From: Adiantum capillus-veneris
Lineage: Eukaryota > Streptophyta > Polypodiopsida > Polypodiales > Pteridaceae
Length of the DNA: 64,000 nt
NCBI GenBank assembly: GCA_014529385.2
Contig: CM043956.1
Coordinates: 89,275,221-89,339,220 of the forward strand
Reading direction: 5' to 3'
This document shows, piece by piece, positions 11,571-22,837 of the stretch. Below the pieces are notes generated by a model. That model saw nothing but the letters and a program-made list of their open reading frames with translations. It was not told the DNA's origin and did no database searches. Position numbers and translations under genes: made by a program. Every line of letters starts with the position of its first letter. The stretch's first letter is position 1.

Positions 11571-12880
11571 CTAAACCTGCACATTCTCCTGTATGTGCCA
11601 CATTGTCTCTTTGTAAGAACAGACCTCTTGTACATCTTCCTTGCTTTCTTCTTCACTAGATGATTCCAGAGCTTCATGTTCACTTTGATCTTCACCTGTG
11701 TTTTTCTCTTCTTCCTCATCAACATCTTCTAGATCATTGTCTCCTCTTCTCTTAAACATTTTGATCCTTTTTCCCGCAATGGGAATCTTTAGTTCTATAC
11801 CATCTAGTTCAGACAAGCTGTAAGGAGCATTTTCATGCACATGCTTTACAACATACAGTCCAAACCATCTTTTTGAGAACTTACGCATGACTGTGTGCTG
11901 GTTATCAAGGCTACTATCATACACTAAAACCCAGTCACCTTTGTCAATTTCTTTGCTCCTGATTCGATGTCTCTTATCAAAGTAGTCCTTGTTTTTCAAC
12001 CTTGCATTTTTGAGTCGTTCTTTTGTAGCTTCAATGTCTCCAAGTCTTCTCTCTAGTTGCCTTATACTCAATGCAAGGAGATCTTCCCTGCTAAGCCCCT
12101 CTTGCCAAGGTAGTACATTCCATGTGGGAATTGTATCTTCAATCGGCATCACTGGATTTTGACCATACATTAGCTCCGCAGGCTATGTGTTGCACGATCA
12201 GCCCATAAAGCATATGGTAACAATTTTGGCCACTCACCAACTCTTCCTTCGTAAGCCTTAGCCAAAGCTTTGATGATAGGAGGATGCCCTCTTTCACTCT
12301 TTCCATTGCCTTCAGCGTTGTAAGCTGTGGTAAGAGAAAGCTTGATTCCTAATCTAGTAAAGAACTCCCTTGCTTCCTCAGCATCTAGCTCACCTCTATC
12401 TGCAGTGATCTTTCCCACACAGCCATAACGGCAAATCACCTCATCAAGAAGGAATTTGCACACAGATTCTGTGGTTTTATCTCTTAATGCTCTTTCTTCA
12501 ACCTGGTTAGTTAGGTCCTCTCGTGCAAGAACCAAGTATCTCATCTGCCAGAGTCCTAAAGGCATTGTGACTAGATCCACAACCCATTTATAGTGCATGG
12601 CTAGTGGATATGTAGGGTGCAATCCATCACGATGTCGGACATTTGAATACATTTGACAAGTCACACATGACTCTACAAATTGAGATACATCTTTATACAT
12701 ACCCCTCCACCAGTATTTTTCTTTCAACTTGGAGAAGGTTGCCCACACACCCCTGTGTCCAGCCCATAGACTCTCATGAAAATCTTGCATGAGCTTTACT
12801 TGAGTCTCTTTTTTACATATAACCCGTTGTGGTGTAGCACCCTTTTGTTTAGGATGCTTCCACAAGTAACCATCCCTCAA
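11571..12880 (-). pseudogene. Element A integrase, one frameshift
   Basis: The frame 12170-12880 begins with the integrase zinc-binding domain (HESLWAGH, then CVTC), followed by a catalytic core with D in VVDLVTMP, D in ITADRGELD and E in AEGNGKSERGH. The region after it (11571-12170) continues the integrase in another frame: the YGQNPVMPIED block, a long helix (IRQLERRLGDIEATKERLKNAR) and a GPY/F-like segment (KRWFGLYVV), then an acidic tail rich in E and S. The frame change sits at about 12170. Catalytic residues are present but the protein is split. Confidence 0.87.
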
Positions 12881-12919
12881 AAAGTACCCATATGCTTTCC
12901 TGCGTATCCTCTTGAATTC

Positions 12920-15126
12920 TTATTCAGACCAATCATCTTGTTTTGTTAGAGTACTCAAGTAGCTTCCAATAAGAATCCAATCACCTTCATAAAGCTCTTT
13001 CAAGAATGATTCAAGTAGATTAGTCATGCAAACATTGTTACTTTTGACATGAGAGATAGAATAGAACTTTGTGCCTACATCATCTCCCTCGTCAATCATT
13101 TGTAACTCATCTTCATACCTTGCCCTTGATAGCATATCTGCCACTGTATTGTCTTTACCTGTAATGTGCTTAAACTCGGGATTTAAGGACTTAATGTAGG
13201 CAATCCACCGCAACATAGCAATGCCTTGCGTTGAGCATCTTGTAATCATCCCAAGAAGTGGTAGACAATCTGTTTCTACAACCACACATGCACCAATTAG
13301 GTACTCTTTCCCACTTTTCAAGGCTATAACCATACCCCATAACTCTCTCTTTATCTGTGGATAGTTTCTTTGGCGAGCACTTAGTACCTTTGCTCCAAAT
13401 CTTACCACATACCTGTGTCCTTCTTTGTCATCTTGCCCTATTGCCCATCCAATCCCTGTAGGACTGGTGTCTACTGTCACAATTACTGGCCTTTGACACT
13501 CATAGTCTACCTTTCTCAAAGTTGTTGCTGACTGGAGCAACTCCTTTAGCTTTTTCATGGATTTTACATGTGCTTCTGTCCATTTAAACTTCTGATTCTT
13601 TCTAAGCAGCTGATAAAGAGGATCAGCTACATGTGAATAATGTGGAATCCAAATAACATAGAAGACACATGCTCCCAGAAACCTTCTAACCTCAGTGATG
13701 CTAGTGCATGTTTCTTTCATTCTTTGGATGGCATCTACCTTTGTTGGACAAGGTTTCCTACCATATGGCCCGCACATGTGCCCCACAATGAGCACTTCAT
13801 TGACACCAAACATAGACTTTTTCCCTGACAATGTAAGATTCACTTCTTCCAACTTAGACAAAATTTTATCACAATCATTTATGTGATTTACCACAAACCT
13901 GCGACATCCCTTGAGATCTAAAGCTTCATCTTTGTCACTTTCTTCACATCCTTTGATAGGCAAATCATAAATGAAAGACATTGTGATTTGAGGAATAAAG
14001 TCACGTAAGACCTTATTCATCCCATTCATCATATGTGCAACCGAGTTGGTTGCTCCCTGTGGCAAGGTACACATCCTTACCAAACCCAAAGGTGTCCTCA
14101 TGGTTGTCAAGTCTCTGCTTTCTATTGCAAGCTGAAATTGATCATAACCTGAGTAGAGATCCCCCATTGAGTAGATTGCCCTCCCTGCAAACGCCTCTGC
14201 AAACTCATCCACAATTGGACCTGTACCTACATTTCTAATCGTCACCTTGTTTACCGGTTGCATATCTTGGATGAAGCGTAGAGAACCATTCTTCTTTGGA
14301 ACTATGAACCACCTGTTTGAGTATGGAGCACAAGAAGGCTCCAAGATTCCTATTTTGATTTTCTCATTCAGTAGCTCTACTAACTTTGGCAAATGAACCT
14401 TTGGAACTGGAATAGGCCGCAGATTCCAAGGCACATGAGGTATTGTGAAAATTACCATAGGAGCTACAATAGAAGGATCAACACATCCTATCTCATGTGG
14501 CTCAAATGCAAAAGCCTTACCATGCTTTGAAAGAATTTCTTTGAAGCACTTTGGCTCCTCTTGTGTTAGAAACTCCTCGCGACCAATCTGCAACTCTTGG
14601 AAAGACTCCTTTGTGAAGGTATGCCCAATATTCTTAGGATTCCTCAAACTTGGTTGTAAGGAAGCCAGCTCAATTTTTTCCCTATTGTTGGGTGGTAAGG
14701 GTGAAGCTACTGGTTTCACCTTCTTTGCTACACTCTTGTACTTAGTTTCAACATGGACTTTTGGGCCAACTGTTTGGTTTTCTTTAAAGGCTTCTATTAC
14801 TTGATACATTTCCATAGAGCAAACTTCCACAACTTCATTTTCAAGATGCAAACTAGACCCCATTATAGCATCAAGCTCACCCATAGTATCTACAAAAGAA
14901 ACTTGTTCACACAAACCCAAAACATTTTCAATAGGCTCTAGCAACCCACTTTCTTTCATGCCCATTTGTAAATTATGTACATATTGCCTCTCACATCTCT
15001 TCAAATCTTCAAGTTTTGTAAAACATACTGATCCATTTCTTGTTACCAAGGAGCCTATTGAGAAAGTTTCACCTATTTTTGGATCAGGCGAGACCCTTTT
15101 TCTTTCTGTACCACTACAATCCGGCT
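12920..15126 (-). pseudogene. Element A reverse transcriptase and RNase H, catalytic Asp lost
   Basis: A 709-codon minus-strand frame from 15049 to 12920, with coding sense extending up to about 15126 without an ATG. RT blocks: ILEPSCAPYSNRWFIVPKKNGS, FIQDMQPVNK, DLYSGYDQF, LPQGATNS. The catalytic box reads FIYDLPIKG (13950-13982), where the family has two adjacent acidic residues; the first is Tyr, which should abolish polymerisation. RNase H has VDTSPTGIGWAIG, KRELWGM, VETDCLPL and TVADMLSRA. The frame joins the gag-protease frame only through a frameshift at about 15120. Confidence 0.9.
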
Positions 15127-17514
15127 TTACAACGGTACTTGGCCAAAACCCATCATTTCCCTATGGTCATGAAACTCTTTGCTCACCTTTGGTAGAGGAT
15201 GTTCTCTGAGGTTGTCACGATTTCTTTCATGGTTCACACAAACTGTGAGAAATTGGACAGCACGTTTACCATGTTTGCTATGTATCCTAGCATATGTAGA
15301 ACCATCGTCCATTACCTTTGTTTCCATTCGAACTCCCCCAATGTAGGTCTGTCCAAGGATGAGATGATATGAAGATGTATCCTGTACAAAGAAGTTTTGG
15401 TCAATCTTGACATCACCTATTGTCACCTTCACACCTGGACATGCTACATACAATTCACCGGATGAATTGTTTGTCACTTTTACCATCCAACCATGATCTC
15501 TGTCCATTGGCCATTTGCAAATGTTGTAGAGATTCTTTGACATTATGTTTATTTCTGAACCATGGTCAATCAAGGCAACAAATGGTTCTTCAAGATCACC
15601 TACCTTGACCAAAGTTTCTGTAGTAGCCCTTTCCCAGTGACTTCGTGAATAGTAGCTCCTAGGAATATCTTCAACTTCTTCATCATCATTTGAGAAATGC
15701 ACTTTCTTCACTCTCCCACTAGATTGGTAGCATCCTACCATAGCTCCATCATCCTCCTTATTTTGCAGCTGCATCCCTTGTGTCTTTGAGGTTTCCCCTT
15801 CAACCTGTGGACAAGAAACTTCAGCAAGGGTTTGCCTCTTCCTCTTGATGATGTCAATGATCTCCTCATGGAATTCATGCTTTGCAATGCCAAGAAGTTC
15901 TCCCAGAGTAAACTCAATTTTGCTATTTAAGATCCTCTCCTCCAAGACTTTCTTTAAATCTGTAGCAACCTCAATATCATATTGTAGTTTATAAGTTGGG
16001 CCTTTTGTCTTACCTTTTGCTGGCTCTTTCTTCTTTCCTATTGTAGAATCCTCCATGAGTACTTCAGGTGGAGATACTCCTTGTTTTGAGGGTGTTTGAG
16101 AAGGCATTGAGTCGCTTCTTCCCCCACTTCTAGAAGCTCTTTTTGAAGGTCCTTCATCAGCATTCCCACGTCTGCGCTTCTCTTCTACAATAGCCTCATT
16201 TTGTTGGCATTTTGTAATGTAGGCATGCACTGACAATGACTCCACTGGATCATTCCATCCGGTTTCTAGACGTATGCAATCACCTGCTTCATGTAGAATC
16301 TCTTTTGTAAGCTTTCCCTTTTTAGCTAATTGCATGACATTTGGCCAAATTTCACCATGATGGTCATTCACCTCTTCATCACTAAGATGCTTAATTTTTA
16401 CTCCATAAGTACCTGCCTCAACTGAAGAGGTGGCATGGTTAGTTGCCATATCTTCAACTAAGGTTTGCATCCCCCCCTTCCCAAAGTTAGTTCTCAAGGG
16501 TAGACCTGTCTCTCTTAATTGGATTTTACCATCCTTAAAAAAGACAACATCTTTTGATAAAGCATCACTAAAATCATCACAATCCCTTCTTACATGGTCT
16601 GTACTATCACACCAAATACATCTATTAACAAACCCTTCTTTGGGTTGTTGCCTTTGCCTAGGAAGTGGACCTGATGATTGGCCTTTTTCTTCAAGCTTTG
16701 CAAGATTCACCTTCAAGTCACGCATTCCCTTCACAAGCTCATCTAGCATGGACTCATCAAACTTAGGAGCGATAAAAGTAGGCTTTACCATTTTGTTAGA
16801 AGTTGAGGTTGAAGGACTTGTAGTGTTTACTACCATCTTGTCCCATCTTCTTTGTCATTTGTCAAGCAACGAGACAGCACCTTCAAATTCATTCCAGTCG
16901 GTCTTTAGTCCTTGCTCAGAATCTTTATCTTCAAGAAGAAGATCCAAATTTTCTTGAAACTCTTTACCTGCGGATTGTAAGAAAAGATCTGTCTTCTCTG
17001 CATCTAGTGTGGCCCTTTCTGTCCTGGTGAGTTGTGCATAGCGCCACTCAAATTCCCTAAGTAGCTCTGTTATTGATAGTCCTTGCTTTGGCTTGAATAC
17101 CCATTCTAAGAACGTCCTTTTTGTCACTCTCTCCGAGTCCTCCATGAAATATTCCTCCTTTAAAGCTACTTTCAGTTCTTCCCAATTTCTCCCATGCCCA
17201 TCTTTAATTCCCCTAACATGCTCCCTAATTTTTGGAGCAACAACTAGCTCAAAGCTTTGAATCATCTCACCTTCTAACACGCGATGCAGCTCCATCTCCT
17301 TCAAATACTCGCGTAAGTACTTGGTTACATCTTTGCCATTGAACTGATCCATTCTGTTGATGACCGCTTGTATGGCCTTTGTTGCTAAAATCTCCCTTCT
17401 TTCAGTAGCATGTTGTTGTTGCATGAACATTCCAAATGCTTGAAACATTTGTATTGTTGCTGGGTCAAAATGCATACCCTGTGGCTCAACATGATCACCC
17501 ATGGTTACCCACAA
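15127..17514 (-). pseudogene. Element A gag-protease, in-frame TGA
   Basis: Two open stretches in the same frame, 17514-16855 and 16836-15127, separated by one TGA at 16855-16857. The first has the gag capsid-like helices and begins within 20-40 bases of the PBS; either the first Met or MGDHVE could be the start. The second carries a zinc knuckle C-x2-C-x4-H-x4-C (about 16578-16621) and a retropepsin active site LIDHGSE (about 15540-15576), with an LILGQTYI block before the end. The single stop could be a point mutation or a readthrough site. I favour mutation because the pol frame is also shifted. Confidence 0.87.
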
Positions 17515-17534
17515 AATCTCACCCTAGTTGATTT

Positions 17535-17549
17535 GCGTCGGGTTCACCA
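17535..17549 (-). other. Primer-binding site of element A
   Basis: On the minus strand TGGTGAACCCGACGC starts about six bases inside the 5' LTR. Its place and TGG start fit a tRNA primer site; I cannot say which tRNA. Confidence 0.6.
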
Positions 17550-17555
17550 AAAATA

Positions 17556-19723
17556 TGTCAAGAAGTTGGCGGTCTTGCCAGGAAGGCACCGGGCCTCTTG
17601 CTGTGGGAGTTTGTGAGGAAGCTCAAGGGTTATGAGAAGGAGCTAAGATGTAGATAACATAGCTTCTAGAGCTAAAGAAGAAATGTAACCCAAGAAGCTG
17701 CCCACTTTCCCTTATAAACACACACGTGATGGAGAGAACTCATGAAAGATAGTCAGAACAAAACAAAAATGAAAACATCGAGATTACGATCATATCGTAC
17801 CATGGGTAGGATAAAAGGGTTAATGGATGAGTTAATGATATTTAATCTTTGTTGTCCAAATAAGCTACGGAATGCTCTTTGGAACTGTATCTTTGTGCTT
17901 ACTATAATGTATATGTTTTGTCAAGATATTGGGATTAGTTGTGAGTACAAATCCTCTTGATTCATAATAAAATAACCACATTCACATCAAAAGAGAAGTC
18001 ATAGTCAATAATAGGTAGTATGATGGGATCTGGTGAGAGAAGTACTTCGTTGATCCTTTCAGGACCAAATAGAAACACTATGCGTTGCTGAAAGTGAATC
18101 TTCCGGCTAATCCAAATGTTGACCCTAATAGATTGCACTGAATGGAATTGAAAGAAATTACCTCTATGTGGATTATGGTTATTCATAAATGATATACTTA
18201 GTATGTTCAAAGATAAAGGTGTGAAAGAAGTGAAAGGAGAAGAAGAAGAGAGTTTCTCTCCCAAGCCCTATTGTTGCCCTTAGGCAATAAGGATACTGCG
18301 AGGAAAGAAGTACCTATAGCAAGGAGATTCTAGAGTTTGTGGAAGAGAATGAGAACCTTAAGAGAGAGAGATGCTTGTGGAAGATGAAGATATGGTTACT
18401 AACCTTGTGGACATAATTGTTTCCCGCAAGAAGGTTGTACCCATTACATTGACAAGGTTGCTGCTTGAATACCTTCCAATGAAACAATTAGGACACAACA
18501 AGAGAGATCAAAGGAGTAGTAAAGACAGAACTAGGGATAGATCTAAGTGTGGTGGTGGTATTAAAGATAGATAATGAGGGATAGAGATAGAGTTAGAGAC
18601 AAGTATTGGACTAGATATGCAAATGAAAGGAAAACTAGCAACATATATCTTACATGCGAGCAATCGCCACCACCTTAATGGAGAGAGAAGATGAGGCAAG
18701 ACTTCAGCCTTTCTTCAAGAGAAAGTGTGAAACTATGATTTGTGTGTCACAATGGAATTGATCTATTATCATTTACTCATAACTTGCCTCAATGAAGAGA
18801 AGGTTGACCTTTTTATAGGTGAGGGAGCCATGTTTTATATAATCACTTGATTAGGCTAAAGAGTTAGCCCAAATCAAATGTTCTTTGGATATTTTTTAAA
18901 ATGGGAAATATTAGGACTCAAAATATCATGAAATTCAGCATTTTTGGTCGTTGAAGCTCCATGTGGGTGCATGATGTATGTGGGCCCCACCTAGGCATCT
19001 TCTGTGTGGCTCCAGCAAGGGGTCCCAACTTGTGTGTTTTGTCCTTCAAGGAATCTTTGAGGTGTCACATTCACATGATTATGTCTTTTACCCTCCAAAA
19101 ATCTTTTTTTATGGAAAAAGACCAAGATTACCTCTTTTCACTTGATTCACCTGTTTACCATCTCTTCTTGCAGTGTAGTTGTGAGAGGATTTTTCACTCT
19201 TTTCCTTGTAGCTTTTGACCTGTAACTCGGATTGACATGCTTCAAAAGGAAAAATTGGCCTACTAAAAGAGCTTGACTTGGTTTTGGTCTTTTCTCCACA
19301 CCCTTAGGTCGGTATTTTCAAATTGGGATGGTCCAAGAAGCTTTGGATCTTCTTTTTCATAAAGTCTTCTAGTAGGCCCTTCCCTCTTGTATGTATCCAA
19401 GAAGGTGTGCATTATTGAAGGGTTATATTATTAAATAAATGTGAAAAGAAGAAAATAATTTATATATGGTAGGGTATAGCTGATATATTAGAATATACAA
19501 ATGCTTTTCCCCCAGACAAAAAGAGGCACAATCGTTGATACTTCTCTTGCAGTACTTTCTAATAGTAATGTACTTTTATATTACTTCAAAGGTAATACTA
19601 AGGTATGGTAGAAAGATTGTATTTATGCATATGAGTTATTATATGAAGTATACTTATGCATCAAAAGTCACAAGATAAATCGTTTAATGCCCGTTCCCAC
19701 TATATACATGCCACAACACGACA
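17556..19723 (-). repeat. 5' LTR of element A, 2168 bp
   Basis: Promoter-side LTR of element A. A minus-strand TATA-like site (TATAAAAA) lies at 18810-18817. The frames at 17742-17960 and 18371-18574 are copies of those in the other LTR. Confidence 0.95.
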
Positions 19724-19727
19724 GCGT

Positions 19728-20601
19728 AAAGTTGGTGTTCCCGAAGAAGATCAAGTACTTTGCGAACATGTTCTTTGTGATCTTCCTTGTTCTTAGAATA
19801 GATTGAAATGTCATCAAAGAAAACCAAGACAAAATCATCCAGTTAAGGTCTGAAAATATCCTGCATAAGTCGATTGAAGCTTGCAGCAGAATTTGTTAGA
19901 CCAAAAGACATTATTGTGAATTCGTAGTTTCCATACCTGGTGTTGAAAGCCGTCTTTGGAATATCTGATTCTTTGATCCTGATTTGGTAATATCCTGACC
20001 TTAGATCAATCTTTGTAAACATTTTGGCGCTGTGGAGCTTGTCTAAGAATTCGTCAATCCTTGGAATTGGATACTTGTTCTTAACAATTACTTGGTTCAG
20101 TCCACGGTAATCTATGCATAGCCTTAAGGTTCCATCCTTCTTCTTCTGAAAAAGAACTGAAGCACCCCAAGGAGAAGTACTAGGTCGAATGAATCCTTGC
20201 TCAATGATTTGCCTAAGTTGTTCCTTGAGTTCGATGGCCTCTAAAAGTGACATTTTATAAGGTCTTTTTGAGATAAGTTCACATCCAGGGATAGTCTCAA
20301 TCTCATGATGTACCTCTCTATGTGGCAGAAGATTCGTAAGGTCTTCAAGGAATACATCATCATACTCCCTCAACCAGTTTGGTCGAAGTGAGGTATCTGA
20401 TTGGTCCACCCTATTGAGCTTTACCACATAAATTTGTTGTCTCTTTCTTAGTCCCTTCAAAAGTCTGATGGCCTTAACTAGAGTAGCCCTAGTTCTCCCA
20501 TTTTCCCCCTGGATTAAGGCTTCATTACCCAAGTTATCTGTAAAGGTAAAGTTCGCTTGTGCACAATGGATGTGGGCCTTGTTTTGCTTTAACCAGTCCA
20601 T
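19728..20601 (-). pseudogene. Element B reverse transcriptase, N-terminal part
   Basis: Minus-strand RT of the chromovirus: [58 protein letters not shown] and [13 protein letters not shown] stop occurs at 19843, just before the catalytic region; beyond it the usual acidic pair can be read in frame, then the domain is cut by the A insertion at 19727. The rest of the RT is at 9380 and below. Confidence 0.9.
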
Positions 20602-20604
20602 CCC

Positions 20605-21128
20605 TAGTATCCCATCAAAGAATCCTAAGGGTAGGGTTCGAAATTGGGCAGAAGTTGGATGTCCCCCTAAATCAAAGTTGATTTTTCCTGCAAAGTGTTG
20701 AGATACTAATTCCTTGCCGTTTGCTAACTCTACAACTAGCTTGCTTGGGATACTTATCTAGCTTTAGCTTCCTCATGCATCTGGGTGAATGAAATGAAAG
20801 AGTACTACCACAATCTATAAGGAAGTTAACTTGCTCACCTCTGAGAGATCCTGGCGTATGAATGACTGTGTATTGCTCGCAACCATTGGGGTTGTCAATT
20901 GCAGCATGCAAGGTTTCTCTCTCCACTGCTTCGTCACCCACAGTTGGTTGTACCACTGCGGCATTCACTCTGGCGGTAGCTCCACGCCCTCGCCCTCTTG
21001 TCATCCTTCCACGTTCTCCTCTTCAATTAGCTTGGCCACGCCCATGGGTATTCATAGGTATGGCATTGGCATTGGTTGCCTGGGTGTTCCTGGGGAACTT
21101 GGATCTATAATGTCCATATTCGCCGCAA
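20605..21128 (-). pseudogene. Element B gag tail and protease, broken
   Basis: Immediately inside the C insertion is the second half of a zinc knuckle (CGEYGH) whose final Cys is Phe, then a Gly/Arg-rich stretch (TRGRGRGATAR) and a retropepsin-like site FLIDCGST (about 20805-20830). Stops and frameshifts follow. The first half of the zinc knuckle is on the other side of C at about 30237-30245, and counting the CCATA duplication once puts both halves in register. Confidence 0.8.
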
Positions 21129-21133
21129 CCATA

Positions 21134-21419
21134 TGTTAACCCTCACGGCACACGGACACCCTATGATCTATAAACGTTGTATTATTTAGAGTCAGGTACC
21201 GGGCTTGTCGGACCAATAGGAAAAGGTAGAGTGATCGCCGATGAGAGGCGCACTCTAACTTGGACATTCAAGGGATTAGTTGGCTAAGCATGGGCGCCCA
21301 AGTGTGAATGGGGTGAGCTCCTATAAAAGCCAACTAAACCTAATTTTTACTCATTCTCTCATATGTGCAATAGAAGAGTGCTCTTGCTCCATTTCCATCT
21401 TCCTCTTCTTCACCTCCTC

Positions 21420-21452
<33 letters not shown>

Positions 21453-21703
21453 GGAGAGTGTGTGTGCGATCAAGCATTACGAAGGCACGACGGCGGCGAA
21501 GCGGTTGAGCGTGGCACGACTGCAGCTTCTTCTTCATCGCGGCGAGGAATCCACCACGAAGGCGAGCGTAGAGCGGTGAGTGACACACCCTTTGCTCTCT
21601 TGAGCTTGCTAGTTTAGGCTTGTTGTGTGCTTGGAGCCGTTTGTGGCTCGCACACGGTGTATTGGCAAGTCCCTTGCTTCGACAGTGCGGCAAGGAGCGC
21701 ACA
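21134..21703 (+). repeat. 5' LTR of element C, 570 bp
   Basis: Starts TGTTAACCC and ends GCGCACA. It contains a TATA box and a GT-then-GA microsatellite (about 21421-21452). Confidence 0.95.
21322..21329 (+). promoter_or_regulatory. TATA box in the element C LTR
   Basis: TATAAAAG, 188 bases into the LTR and unchanged in the 3' LTR (29844 onwards). Transcription would start about 30 bases downstream, before the GT/GA tract. Confidence 0.6.
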
Positions 21704-21707
21704 TTTT

Positions 21708-21725
21708 TGGCGCCGCTGCCGGGGA
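21708..21725 (+). other. Primer-binding site of element C, tRNA-Asp type
   Basis: TGGCGCCGCTGCCGGGGA, four bases after the LTR. It is complementary to the 3' end of plant tRNA-Asp with one mismatch, the primer class known from Tat/Athila-type gypsy elements. Confidence 0.8.
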
Positions 21726-22837
21726 TATGCCATACACTAAGCTCGGTTAGCACTTTACGCTTTTTTGTGGTGCAATCTCTATCATAGGAAAGGCAGGGAA
21801 TGAGGGTGTGAAGCTGTGTGGAGATTTCTGTTTTTTGCATTTTCTACGTTTTCTGGTTTGCACTGCACAGTTAGCATTTCTTGCGTTTTTGCATTTTCTG
21901 CATTTTCTGTCAAGTTTCAATTTCTGCAATTTTCTACGTTTTCTGTGTTAAATTTTCTGTCAAGTTCCAATTTTCTGCATTTTCTGCATTTTCTGTGCTT
22001 TTTCAATTTTTTGCATTTCTTGCGTTTTTCAATTTCTGCAATTTCTGTGCATTTTCAATTTTCTGCATTTCTTGCATTTCAATTTCTGCAATTTCTGTGC
22101 GTTTTCAAATTTTTTGCATTTTTGCATTTCTGCATTTCAATTTCTGCAATTTTTGTGCGTTTTCTGCATTTCTGCATTTTATTAAAAAAAAAAAATCGGA
22201 AAAAAAAATCGGAAAATAAAAACGCGAGTGAGCGGGCGGTTAAATTATTCGAAAATAAAAAAACGTGATTCTTAAAACGGACGGGTTGGGTTGGTTTGTA
22301 TAAAAGATAGATCGGAATCGGGATCATTTCCCCAAGGGTTAAATTATTCGAAAATAAAAAAACGTGACTCTTAAAACGGACGGGTTGGGTTGGTTTGTAT
22401 AAAAGATAGATCGGGATCGGGATCATTTTCCCAAGCCCAAGCCCAGGCCCAGGCCTCAGGCCCCAGTCTTATGATATATACTAGACTCACTCTTATATAT
22501 ATACCTTACTCCCTCAAGAGGGAATGAGAGCATGTGGGACAAGTCCTCCACTCTCTTCCTTTCTCTTCCCACTTGCACCCTTAGACTTTCTAGTTTGGGC
22601 CTAGTTCCCTACTGGAAATTGACAGTTTTAGGGATTCCGAGGGCATAGAGTGACCAAACGGAGGGCTGTAAAGCACAGCACGACCCTCTGACCGATACGC
22701 TCGTTTCGAGCTATCACACGGCCCATTCCACGACACGCTCTAAAAAATCTAGCAAAAAAACAAACAAAAAACACGCTAAAAACTAGTCACAAGGCCTCCT
22801 AGAGCAGCTTTTTGACACCTTAGGGTATCAAAAGCAC
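21726..22837 (+). other. Leader of element C with pyrimidine-rich and tandem repeats
   Basis: Non-coding. From about 21826 to 22180 it is a degenerate repeat built on TTTTCTGCATTT, almost without purine runs. Next come A-rich runs and then two tandem copies of a 99 bp unit (22239-22337 and 22338-22436) differing at a few positions. The ORF of C begins about 400 bases later. Confidence 0.8.
22239..22436. repeat. Two tandem 99 bp copies in the C leader
   Basis: Both copies start GTTAAATTATTCGAAAATAA and end near TTTCCCCAAG. They carry the same GTATAAAAGATAGATCGG segment. Confidence 0.9.

Larger units (their letters stand above)
9385..19723 (-). mobile_element. Element A: Ty3/gypsy retrotransposon, 10.3 kb, inserted in element B
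   Basis: Two LTRs of 2176 and 2168 bp (9385-11560 and 17556-19723), both TGTCAAG...CGACA on the plus strand, flanked by GCGT at 9381-9384 and 19724-19727. If the A after CGAC is counted as host, a 5 bp AGCGT duplication fits equally well. Minus-strand order: PBS, gag-protease, RT-RNase H, integrase. I counted about 21 differences between the LTRs in their first 400 bases (left edge), so this is a fairly old insertion, older than C. No chromodomain is visible. Confidence 0.95.

Noticed and set aside
22079-22426. Minus-strand frame with two repeated blocks
   Set aside because: It is the antisense of the 99 bp tandem repeat and low-complexity leader of element C.
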